Assembly (NCBI RefSeq): GCF_005144415.1
Contig: NZ_SWJE01000027.1
Location: 1 to 62,549, forward strand
DNA: 62,549 bases
From: Trinickia terrae
GTDB taxonomy: Bacteria; Pseudomonadota; Gammaproteobacteria; Burkholderiales; Burkholderiaceae
Direction: 5' to 3'
Part shown: positions 48,188 through 56,055 of the stretch, piece by piece
Layout of the letters: each line of letters begins with the position of its first letter
Numbering within the stretch: the stretch's first letter is position 1
Notes under the pieces: generated by a model
Told to the model about the DNA's origin: nothing
The model's input: only the letters and a program-made list of their open reading frames with translations
Databases searched by the model: none
Made by a program: the position numbers and the translations under genes

Positions 48188-50162
48188 TCCTCTGAGCGCC
48201 GGCCCGTTGCCCGGCGTGCAGGCGCCCGGGTTCCCGGCCGGTCTGCCCGATCCGGCGCTGCTTGCGCGCCTCGCGAACGAGTTCTTCAGTACGTTGCCGG
48301 GCGGCGCTGCCGCGCCTGACGTGTCGGCGGGAAGCGGAGCGGTGGGGGGATTGCCCTCGGCGTTGCCGGCCGCCGCGCCGATCCTTTCGTCGGTCAGCAA
48401 TCCCGCTCCGCCCGGCTCGCCGCTGGCGGGGCCGGGCGGTACCGGGACGGGCGTGCCCGGCGCGCCGGTCCCGCCGGGCAAGGTGCCGGGTGCGAACCTG
48501 TTGCCTGCCGCGCCGACGCATGTCCTGTCGCTCGGCAATCGCGCGCCGGCGCTCGCGCCTCATGCGGCGGCACAGAACGGCCTCCCCGACAACGCGGTCA
48601 CGATCGCGCCGGCGCTGGAGCCCCGCGCAGGCGGGACTGCGCTCGGCGTGCCGCCCGTGCAGGGCAACACGCCCGCGTCGCCTTACTACTTCATCGACAC
48701 GCCGGGACGTGGCTGGACGCGTTCTTCCGAGGAGATCGTGGTGCCGTCGGGCGGGACGGCTGCGCCCCAATCATTCGGCCTGCCTGGGGAAGACGATCTG
48801 CGTGATCTGCTGTCGATTCAGCGCTTTGCGCCTTCTGCCGACATCCATGGATTGCCGCGCGGGGGCGTGCCGTACTTCGTCGAGGGCGCGCGCGCCGTGT
48901 CTGCTCCGCGCGGGGCCGAGGCCGCTGTGCCGGCGGGCCGTCCGCCGTTCGACGTCAACGCGATCCGCCGCGATTTTCCGATCCTTCAGGAGCGCGTGAA
49001 CGGCAAGCAGCTGGTCTGGTTCGACAACGCGGCGACCACGCAGAAGCCGCAGCCGGTGATCGATCGTCTCGCGTATTTCTATGAGCACGAGAACTCGAAC
49101 ATCCACCGCGCCGCGCACGCGCTCGCGGGCCGGGCCACGGATGCCTACGAGGCCGCACGCAGCAAGGTGCAGCGCTTCATCGGCGCCTCGTCGCCGGACG
49201 AGATCGTGTTCGTGCGGGGCACGACCGAAGCGATCAACCTGATCGCGAAGACATGGGGCGTGCGCAATGTCGGCGAAGGCGACGAGATCGTCGTGTCGCA
49301 TCTCGAGCATCACGCGAACATCGTGCCGTGGCAGCAGCTCGCCGCGCAGACGGGCGCGAAACTGCGCGTGATCCCTGTCGACGATTCAGGGCAGGTGCTG
49401 CTCGACGAATACCGCAAGCTGCTCAGCGACCGCACGAAGATCGTCGCCGTCACGCAGGTGTCGAACGCGCTCGGCACGGTGGTGCCCGTGCGCGAGATCG
49501 TCGAGCTTGCGCATCGCGCGGGCGCGAAGGCGCTCGTCGATGGCGCGCAGTCGGTGTCGCACATGCGTGTCGACGTGCAGGCGCTGGATGCGGATTTCTT
49601 CGTGTTCTCCGGCCACAAGATCTTCGGGCCGACGGGCATCGGCGTCGTGTACGGCAAGCGCGCGATCCTCGACGACATGCCGCCGTGGCAGGGTGGCGGG
49701 AACATGATTGCGGACGTGACGTTCGAGCGCACGGTGTTTCAGCCGCCGCCCAACCGTTTCGAGGCCGGCACCGGGAACATTGCCGACGCGGTCGGGCTTG
49801 GCGCCGCGCTCGATTACGTGGAACGCGTGGGCATCGACAACATCGCCCGCTACGAGCACGACCTGCTCGAGTACGCGACGAGCGTCCTCGGGCCTGTGCC
49901 CGGCGTGCGGCTGATCGGCACCGCGCGTGACAAGGCGAGTGTGCTGTCGTTCGTGCTGAAGGGCTACGAGACGGAAGAGGTCGGGCGTGCGCTGAACGAA
50001 GAGGGCATCGCCGTGCGCTCGGGGCACCATTGCGCGCAACCGATTCTGCGTCGCTTCGGTCTGGAAGCGACGGTGCGGCCCTCGCTCGCGTTCTACAACA
50101 CGTGCGATGAAGTCGATGCGATGGTGTCCGTCATTCGCCATCTCTCGGCGCGCCGGATCTGA
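48162..50162 (+). CDS. Encapsulin cargo: SufS-type cysteine desulfurase with long N-terminal targeting domain
   Basis: A 666-aa class V aminotransferase-fold enzyme that removes sulfur from cysteine as protein persulfide. Residues ~1-263 are a Pro/Ala/Gly-rich, probably disordered cargo-loading domain with three short conserved-looking blocks: DPALLARLANEFFSTLPGG (near residue 30), SPYYFIDTPGRGW (from about 173) and DLLSIQRFAPSADIHGLPRG. The catalytic domain starts at DVNAIRRDFPIL; the PLP lysine is about K486 in SGHKIFGPTG and the catalytic cysteine about C624 in RSGHHCAQP. The ATG at 48162 lies inside the end of the shell gene, giving coupled translation. Related systems store elemental sulfur inside the shell. 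Confidence 0.93.
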   Translation: MTIQTPTGNPLSAGPLPGVQAPGFPAGLPDPALLARLANEFFSTLPGGAAAPDVSAGSGAVGGLPSALPAAAPILSSVSNPAPPGSPLAGPGGTGTGVPGAPVPPGKVPGANLLPAAPTHVLSLGNRAPALAPHAAAQNGLPDNAVTIAPALEPRAGGTALGVPPVQGNTPASPYYFIDTPGRGWTRSSEEIVVPSGGTAAPQSFGLPGEDDLRDLLSIQRFAPSADIHGLPRGGVPYFVEGARAVSAPRGAEAAVPAGRPPFDVNAIRRDFPILQERVNGKQLVWFDNAATTQKPQPVIDRLAYFYEHENSNIHRAAHALAGRATDAYEAARSKVQRFIGASSPDEIVFVRGTTEAINLIAKTWGVRNVGEGDEIVVSHLEHHANIVPWQQLAAQTGAKLRVIPVDDSGQVLLDEYRKLLSDRTKIVAVTQVSNALGTVVPVREIVELAHRAGAKALVDGAQSVSHMRVDVQALDADFFVFSGHKIFGPTGIGVVYGKRAILDDMPPWQGGGNMIADVTFERTVFQPPPNRFEAGTGNIADAVGLGAALDYVERVGIDNIARYEHDLLEYATSVLGPVPGVRLIGTARDKASVLSFVLKGYETEEVGRALNEEGIAVRSGHHCAQPILRRFGLEATVRPSLAFYNTCDEVDAMVSVIRHLSARRI

Positions 50163-50206
50163 TCGAAGGCCGAGGCCCCGGCAGCCTGCCCGCTTGTCGT
50201 TCCTCA

Positions 50207-50238
50207 TGAAGCATGGCGCCGTTCGGTGCCATGCTTCA
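50207..50238 (+). terminator. Hairpin at the end of the encapsulin operon
   Basis: A 14-bp stem with one G-U wobble (50207-50220 with 50225-50238) and a GTTC loop, 45 bases after the desulfurase stop. The T-tract is weak (TTGCATT), so termination efficiency is uncertain. Confidence 0.65.
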
Positions 50239-50269
50239 TTGCATTGTGCGTTCGCTTTTATTGCACACA

Positions 50270-50306
50270 CGCGAATAACGTAAGCGCGAATCGGTTGTTA
50301 TTCGCG
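50270..50306. promoter_or_regulatory. Inverted repeat, possible operator
   Basis: The 10-bp arms CGCGAATAAC (50270-50279) and GTTATTCGCG (50297-50306) are perfect complements with a 17-base spacer that itself contains GCGCGAAT. They lie between the operon terminator and the acyl-CoA-dehydrogenase relic at 50404, so they may be the old operator of that gene. TATACT at 50331-50336 could be its -10 box. Confidence 0.4.
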
Positions 50307-50403
50307 CGAGGACGCGTCCCTATACTGGCACGCTTGGCTGTCGACGAAAATTCGACGCCCGGCGCGCCGGTGCCGGTCCGCATGTCCAGCACGAGGAACA
50401 ACG

Positions 50404-50639
50404 ATGCCTGCCCAAGACTCGACCAGCCCTGCCGCGCGTTTGCCGCTCCAGGCGGCGCTGGCCGCGTTGCCAGCGCTCGCGAAGGCAATCGGCGAAGGCG
50501 CTGCGTCGCGCGAGGCGCGGCATGGGGCAGCGGATGACGGCAAGCGGCAGCCTCGAATTCGACAACCTGCTCGTTCGCGCGGACGAAGTGACGCCGCGGA
50601 TTGAAAGAGAGAGCCTCAGCGCAAAAAAACGAAGCCAGT
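50404..50639 (+). pseudogene. Relic of an acyl-CoA dehydrogenase/DszC-SfnB-like flavoprotein
   Basis: From ATG 50404, preceded by a good GAGGAAC ribosome binding site, the frame reads PAQDSTSPAARLPLQAALAA then LPALAKAIGEGAASREARHG, resembling the N-terminus of SfnB/DszC-type acyl-CoA-dehydrogenase-like monooxygenases. At about 50521, in another frame, GMGQRMTASGSLEFDNLLVR then ADEVTPRIE matches the middle of the same family (the segment after the first beta domain). About 150-200 codons between and everything after are lost. Such enzymes oxidise organosulfur compounds, which fits the sulfur locus. Recognition is by pattern only, so confidence is moderate. Confidence 0.6.
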
Positions 50640-50679
50640 TCTGTTAGCGAGTGTCAGGACGCGAGATAACCCAACGCAT

Positions 50680-51441
50680 TCAACCCGGACCTGACGCAAT
50701 ACCATCCAGCAAAGCATCGCGCAGTGCATCCAGCGCAGGATCGCGGAGGTTTCGAGGCCGCGGCGAGGTGACGTGGAGCGCACGCGCGATGCGGCTCGGG
50801 CGGTCATCGCCCGGCGACGATAACAATAGAATGCGGTCGGAGAGGGAAAGCGCTTCGTCCAAATCGTGCGTGACGAGCAGCACCGCCGTGCCGCGCGCGT
50901 GCGTCAGCGAAAGCAATAGGTGCTGCAATCGCGAGCGCGTGATGGCGTCGACAGCGCTGAACGGCTCATCGAGCAACAATAGGTCGGGCTCCGCGAACAG
51001 GCCGCGCGCCAACGCGACGCGTTGCGCCATGCCGCCCGACAATTGCTTCGGCAGCGCGTCGCGGATACCAGGCAGACCGACTTCGGCGAGCAGAGCATCG
51101 ACGCGCGGATCGTGTCCCTGTCCCTGTCCCGGCCCGGCGGCGAAGGCGATATTGTCAGCCACGCTGAGCCATGGCAGCAGCCGGGGCTCCTGAAAGATCA
51201 TGCCGATTCTGTCGGAGGGGCCGCGCTGCGGTTGCTTTTCAAGCAGAACCGAACCGCCGGCGTGTTTGTCGAGGCACGCGATCGCCCGCAGCAGCGTGCT
51301 TTTCCCGCATCCGCTGGGACCGACGAGGCTCACGATCTCGCCGCGGCCCAGTTCCAACGATACCTGCTCGAATACCGTGCGTTGCCCGAAGCGCCGCGTG
51401 AGCCCACGCACTTCGAGCAACGGTGCGCGAGGTGGCGTCAT
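50680..51441 (-). CDS. Sulfonate/nitrate/taurine-type ABC transporter ATP-binding protein
   Basis: A 253-aa ABC ATPase: Walker A LVGPSGCGKSTLLRAI, signature LSGGMAQRVALARGL, Walker B LLLLDEPFSAVD, switch VLLVTHDLDEAL. It overlaps the permease stop by 4 bases (ATGA) and is the last gene of a second importer (binding protein, permease, ATPase). It is not a close copy of the ATPase at 43621-44364. Confidence 0.92.
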   Translation of the reverse strand: MTPPRAPLLEVRGLTRRFGQRTVFEQVSLELGRGEIVSLVGPSGCGKSTLLRAIACLDKHAGGSVLLEKQPQRGPSDRIGMIFQEPRLLPWLSVADNIAFAAGPGQGQGHDPRVDALLAEVGLPGIRDALPKQLSGGMAQRVALARGLFAEPDLLLLDEPFSAVDAITRSRLQHLLLSLTHARGTAVLLVTHDLDEALSLSDRILLLSSPGDDRPSRIARALHVTSPRPRNLRDPALDALRDALLDGIASGPG

Positions 51442-52307
51442 TGCGCGTCTCCCGAGATGTGGCGCGCATCACGCCACGACAGCACGCGCGTCTCGATGGC
51501 CTTGAATGCGCCGTCGCTGAGTTTGCCGAGCAACGCCAGCAGCAGAATAACGCCGAAGACGAGATCGGGGCGGCCGGTCTCGCGCCCGTCGCTCAGTAGA
51601 TAGCCGAGGCCGCGTGTCGCGGCGATCAGTTCGGCAGCGACCATGAACATCCATGCGAGACTCAGCCCCGTGCGCAGGCCCGTGAAGATTTGCGGCATCG
51701 ACGCGGGCCGGAGAATGCGTGTGAACATCGCGCGATGCGTCAGCCGGTTGAGCTCGCCGAATTCGATCAGCTTGCGGTCGACCCCATGTATGCCGGCGAC
51801 AACGCTGAGCTGTACGGGGAAGAATGCCCCAATGGCAATGAGCGTGATCTTGGGCGCTTCGTCGATGCCCATCCAGAGGAGCAGGATCGGCACCCATGCT
51901 AGCGACGGAATCGCGCGTAGCGCCTGAAACGCAGGGTCGAGCAGCGCATCGACGCGCCGGCTCAGCCCCATTGCCGCGCCGATCAGCAGCGCGAGCGCCG
52001 AGCCGAGCGCGAAGCCCGCATATACGCGCGCGACGCTCGCACCGAGATGTCGCGCGAGGCGCGCGCCGCCGAGGTCCCACAGCGTTTGCGCGATCGAACT
52101 CGGCGCGGGCACGAGATGCCCCGGCAACACCGACGCACGCACCAGCGCTTCGATCACGGCGAGGAAAACGAAGGGTAGTGCAAGCCCCGCGTAGCGCCAC
52201 GCCCGCAAGGGATCGCTCGGCCGTTCGCTTGACGCAGGCTCGCTCGCGGACAACGGTTGCGAGTCGCGCCCTGTGAGCGCGAGAGTCTCTTCAGTTGCAG
52301 CCATCAT
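51438..52307 (-). CDS. Sulfonate/taurine-type ABC transporter permease
   Basis: A 289-aa permease with an N-terminal cytoplasmic stretch (~35 residues) and six hydrophobic helices, with the EAA loop EFGELNRLTHRAMFTRILRP. It lies between the binding protein gene (47 bases upstream) and the ATPase gene. The substrate class is inferred from its family and neighbours. Confidence 0.9.
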   Translation of the reverse strand: MMAATEETLALTGRDSQPLSASEPASSERPSDPLRAWRYAGLALPFVFLAVIEALVRASVLPGHLVPAPSSIAQTLWDLGGARLARHLGASVARVYAGFALGSALALLIGAAMGLSRRVDALLDPAFQALRAIPSLAWVPILLLWMGIDEAPKITLIAIGAFFPVQLSVVAGIHGVDRKLIEFGELNRLTHRAMFTRILRPASMPQIFTGLRTGLSLAWMFMVAAELIAATRGLGYLLSDGRETGRPDLVFGVILLLALLGKLSDGAFKAIETRVLSWRDARHISGDAQ

Positions 52308-52354
52308 TCAACACCGTGCGAGTGCCGACTGCTTGCGGGAGTCGTAGCGGGGCG

Positions 52355-53407
52355 TCATTTCGCGCTGTTGCTCGCCGTCGCGATCACGGGCTGCGCGATT
52401 TTCGCATCGATCAGCGCGTCGATGACCTGATTGAGATCGGTGCCGCTTTTCACGAGTTGCTCGTCGATGAGGATCGGCGCCGCCGCTTTGAGAGCGTCGA
52501 TCTGCTGCGCGCCGGGTTGCGGATGGCTGAAGTCGTTGCGGCTGAGTTGCAGCTTCGCGACTGCGAGCGACACCTTCGATTCTTCGGCGACGATCTTCGC
52601 CGTATCGCCGGGGTGCGCGGCGATCCACACGCGCGCATTTTCATAGACCTTCAGCACGCGGGCAAGCGCGTCCGGATGCTCGCGGATGAAGTCCTCGCGT
52701 GCATTCAGGAAGCCCCACGTATTGAAGTCGACGTTACGGTAAAGCAGGCGCGCGCCGTCATCGATCTGCGCGGCGGCCATGTGCGGATCGAGCCCAGCCC
52801 AGGCATCGACCTGTCCGTTTGCGAGGGCGGTGCGGCCATCCGGATGCTGGAGATTCACGAGCTCGACGTCGTCGCGCGAGAGGCCCGCCGTGTGCAGCGC
52901 GCGCAAGGTGAAGAGGAACGGGTCGGTGCCCTTGGTCGCGGCAATCTTTTTGCCTTTCAGATCGGCGAGTCGTTCGATGGGCGAGTCCTTGCGCACGACG
53001 AGCGCGGTCCACTCCGGGCGAGAAAAGATATACACGGCGCGGATCGGATTGCCGTTCGCCTTGCCGAGCACGGCGGCCAGGCCTGCTGTCGAGCCGATAT
53101 CGATGGCGCCGCTGTTCAGATACTCGAGCGCGCGGTTGCTGCCCAGGCTCAGCACCCACTTGACCTGCGTATGATCGGCGGCGAATTCCTGTTCCAGCCA
53201 GCCGTTGCGTTTGATGACCAGGCTTTCCGGCGAGTAGTACGCGTAGTCGAGCCTCAGTTCGGCAAGCGGCGCGGCTTGCGTGGTTCCGAAGTAGCAGAGC
53301 GCGAGCGCGGCCGCTGCCGTCGTCAAGAAGTGGCGCAATACCCGCGCGCGGCGGCCGGGCGATTGGTGTGCCCGAACGAAGAATGCCAAGCCCCGAACCC
53401 GTGCCAT
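52355..53407 (-). CDS. Sulfonate-type ABC transporter substrate-binding protein
   Basis: A 350-aa binding protein with a signal peptide (FLTTAAAALALCYFGTTQAA, cleaved near residue 45). The mature domain has RLDYAYYSPESLVIKRNGWL, LNSGAIDIGSTAGLAAVLG and LANGQVDAWAGLDPH, the SsuA/NMT1 pattern. ATG 53407 has AAGGAC 6 bases upstream. It is the first gene of the second importer. The 294 bases between it and tauD (53408-53701) contain the divergent promoters and no gene that I recognise. Confidence 0.9.
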   Translation of the reverse strand: MARVRGLAFFVRAHQSPGRRARVLRHFLTTAAAALALCYFGTTQAAPLAELRLDYAYYSPESLVIKRNGWLEQEFAADHTQVKWVLSLGSNRALEYLNSGAIDIGSTAGLAAVLGKANGNPIRAVYIFSRPEWTALVVRKDSPIERLADLKGKKIAATKGTDPFLFTLRALHTAGLSRDDVELVNLQHPDGRTALANGQVDAWAGLDPHMAAAQIDDGARLLYRNVDFNTWGFLNAREDFIREHPDALARVLKVYENARVWIAAHPGDTAKIVAEESKVSLAVAKLQLSRNDFSHPQPGAQQIDALKAAAPILIDEQLVKSGTDLNQVIDALIDAKIAQPVIATASNSAK

Positions 53408-53701
53408 TGATTGTCCTTACGGTTGCATGTGATCTGAACTTTCAATGTAACGAAACCGCTCGCGGATGCGAACCAACTAAAGTTCAGAATCAAAGCAGTC
53501 AAGGCGCTATTGCGGAGAATGCCGGTTTGCCGATCTTCGCGCGCCGTATGCAATCGGCTCCCAGGCGGCACGGCGGCTCGGCTGCATTAGCAGCGGCTTT
53601 ATGACTGAAGCAGATAAACGTATCGGATTTGCTTTGTTGACCTTCGATGGGGCGCACTCGTAGATTGGGCGTCTTCGTTTCGTTGAAGACACGCATCCAT
53701 C

Positions 53702-54604
53702 GTGAGCACAGAGATTGCATCCGCCACCCGCCAACCGTCCGAAACCCCGTTACTGCGCTTCGAGATTCGCGCGTTCGATGCGCCGCTCGGCGCCGAGGTG
53801 ATCGGTCTCGATCTATCGAAGCCGCTCGCCGCCGACGATTTCGCGCGCATCCACCGCGCCCATCTCGATCATCACGTGCTGGTGTTTCGCGACCAGCGCA
53901 TCACGCCGCGGCAGCACATCGACTTCAGCCGCCGCTTCGGGCCGCTGCAGACTCACGTGCTGCATCAGTTCGCGCTCGCCGGTCATCCGGAAGTGCTGAT
54001 CGTGTCGAACATCGTCGAGAACGGCAAGCCCGTCGGGCTCGGCGACGCGGGCCATTTCTGGCATTCGGACCTGTCGTACAAGGAAAAGCCGAGCCTGGGC
54101 TCGCTCCTGCATGCGCAGGAGCTGCCGGCCGAGGGCGGCGACACGCTGTTCGCGAACATGCACCTGGCGTGGGACTCGCTGCCGGCGCATCTGCGCCGCG
54201 CGATCGAAGGACGGCGCGCCGAGCACACCTATCTGGCGCGCTATGCGGAATTGCAGGCGCGCAGCCCGTGGCGGCCGAACCTCTCCGCCGAGCAGATCGC
54301 GGAGGTCGAGCCGGTCGTGCATCCCGTCGTGCGCACGCATCCCGAGACCGGCCGCAAGGCGCTGTTCGTCAGCGAGCATTTCACCACGCGCATCGTGGAT
54401 CTGCCCGACGGCGAAAGCCGTGCGCTGCTCGACGAATTGTTTGCGCACAGCGTGCGTGCCGAGCATCTCTATCGCCACCAGTGGCAGGCGCACGACCTCG
54501 TGTTCTGGGACAACCGCTCGCTGATGCATCTGGCCGCCGGCACGCCCGATCATCTGCGCCGCAAGCTCTATCGCACGACGATCGAAGGCGACGTGCCGTT
54601 CTGA
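53702..54604 (+). CDS. TauD/TfdA-family Fe(II)/2-oxoglutarate dioxygenase
   Basis: A 300-aa alpha-ketoglutarate-dependent dioxygenase. The iron ligands are in HFWHSDLSY (H-x-D) and SLMHLAAG (distal His), and the 2-oxoglutarate-binding arginine is in RRKLYRTTIEGD. Members release sulfite from taurine or alkylsulfonates or act on sulfate esters. The start is GTG 53702. It is divergent from the second importer and would desulfonate the imported compound. Confidence 0.9.
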   Translation: MSTEIASATRQPSETPLLRFEIRAFDAPLGAEVIGLDLSKPLAADDFARIHRAHLDHHVLVFRDQRITPRQHIDFSRRFGPLQTHVLHQFALAGHPEVLIVSNIVENGKPVGLGDAGHFWHSDLSYKEKPSLGSLLHAQELPAEGGDTLFANMHLAWDSLPAHLRRAIEGRRAEHTYLARYAELQARSPWRPNLSAEQIAEVEPVVHPVVRTHPETGRKALFVSEHFTTRIVDLPDGESRALLDELFAHSVRAEHLYRHQWQAHDLVFWDNRSLMHLAAGTPDHLRRKLYRTTIEGDVPF

Positions 54605-54673
54605 CCTGGCAAGCGGCCGGCCGCGGCCAAGCGGACCGGGCCGAACCATCCACACCTGTACACGAGGGAATTC

Positions 54674-54961
54674 ATGTCGTATTCGTTTCGCGCGGCGTTG
54701 TCCGCGACCTTGCGGTTCGCGCGCCTGCGGGTCGGCTGGGCCTTCGCGTGGCGCACGCTGATCGCGGCGGAATTGGTGTTCGGCGCGAGCGCGGGGCAGG
54801 GCGGGCTCGGCTGGTACATCTTCCAGAACCGCAACGAGCTTTACACCGACCGCGTGTTTGCCGGGCTCGTCGCGGTGATCGTGATCGGCCTGCTGGTCGA
54901 GCATCTGGTGTTCGATACGCTCGAGCGGGTCACGGTGCGCCGCTGGGGCATGCAGCTTTGA
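54674..54961 (+). pseudogene. Truncated sulfonate-type ABC permease (C-terminal part with own start)
   Basis: A 95-codon open frame: YSFRAALSATLRFARLRVGW, AFAWRTLIAAELVFGASAGQ, GGLGWYIFQNRNELYTDRVF, then the last helix and TVRRWGMQL. This is the end of an SsuC/TauC-like permease, normally 260-290 aa; the first four helices are absent. A clear GAGGGA ribosome binding site precedes the ATG, so the native start may have been joined to the 3' portion by an internal deletion. No ATPase gene accompanies it. It is probably not a working permease. Confidence 0.75.
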
Positions 54962-55018
54962 GGGCCTTGCATTGGGCGATGATCGTGGATGAGCCTGCTG
55001 CGAGAGAAGGAGCCCGCT

Positions 55019-56023
55019 TCACGCGGACTGGATGATCGGCGCAAACGAAGCGTCCCAGAACGGGGCGACGTTCGCCGGACCGTCCAGCACGCCGATACGC
55101 GCGAATGCGTCCGCGACTTCCTGATGCCCCGCAATCACGTCGGGCGTCACCTGCAGCAGCGAGTAGTCGTCGCTGCGCCGGTTGAACATGGCGACCAGGT
55201 CGCCGGCCGGCACGCGCGTTTCGGCGCTTTGTGCGCGGGCATACTCGACGAAATGCGGATTCGCCCACGCATACGCGTGCCGCAGCCGCACGAGCAGGTC
55301 GCCGATCGCGGCGCGGCGGCGCGCGTCGTCGAGCGCGCGGGGGTTCGCGTAGATCGGGAAGTTGCCCGACAGATACCCCTTGCCCGTCGCCAGCTCGCGT
55401 GCGCCGTAGCGGTTGCGCGCGAGCTGGCCGTTGTAGCCGTAGATCGCCCAGGCGTCGAGGTCGCCGCGGTCGAATGCGGACAGGCCGTCGGCCGGCGCGA
55501 GGTTGACCGCGTGGATGTCGTCGAACGACAAGCCCGCCTCGGTCAATTGCCGGTACAGGAAGTAGTGCGAGGTAGTCGCGCGCACGTAGCCGACGCGCTT
55601 GCCCTTCAGCTCGGCGATGTGCTGGATGGGCGTGTCCTTGCGGGCGAGCGTCACCTGATTGTTCAAGTCTTCGCGGGTGCGCGCGATGAATTTCACGCTC
55701 GCCTTGCGGCGCGCCGCGAAGACCGCGGGAATCTCGCTGCCGGAGCCGATATCGAGCGCATCGGCGTTGATGGCTTCGATATGCAGCAGGCCGTTGTTCA
55801 ACTCGTGCCACTCGATCTTGTAGGGCGTGTCCGCGAGCCCGGCCGCGGCGAGGAGCGGCGGCCAGCCGCCCTTGTAGGTGGCGACGCGCAACGTGACGCC
55901 GGCCAGCTCGGCGGCGGGTTCCGGCGCGGTGGACGCGAGCGCGATGCGCTCACCAAGCGGGCTGGCCGCCAGAGCCGCGCCGAGCGCAAGCAGACGGCGG
56001 CGGTTTGCGGAAAATGCGTGCAT
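55019..56023 (-). CDS. Sulfonate/NMT1-type ABC transporter substrate-binding protein (orphan)
   Basis: A 334-aa binding protein with a Tat-like or Sec signal (NRRRLLALGAALAASPLGER). LRVATYKGGWPPLLAAAGLA, LDIGSGSEIPAVFAARRKAS and AFDRGDLDAWAIYGYNG define the family. The ATG at 56023 has GGGAGAC upstream; the frame runs open much further but that part overlaps metQ. No intact permease or ATPase adjoins it; the truncated permease at 54674 lies past its 3' end on the opposite strand. Confidence 0.88.
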   Translation of the reverse strand: MHAFSANRRRLLALGAALAASPLGERIALASTAPEPAAELAGVTLRVATYKGGWPPLLAAAGLADTPYKIEWHELNNGLLHIEAINADALDIGSGSEIPAVFAARRKASVKFIARTREDLNNQVTLARKDTPIQHIAELKGKRVGYVRATTSHYFLYRQLTEAGLSFDDIHAVNLAPADGLSAFDRGDLDAWAIYGYNGQLARNRYGARELATGKGYLSGNFPIYANPRALDDARRRAAIGDLLVRLRHAYAWANPHFVEYARAQSAETRVPAGDLVAMFNRRSDDYSLLQVTPDVIAGHQEVADAFARIGVLDGPANVAPFWDASFAPIIQSA

Positions 56024-56055
56024 CGAACGTCTCCCTGTGAACCGGCGCCGCCGCG

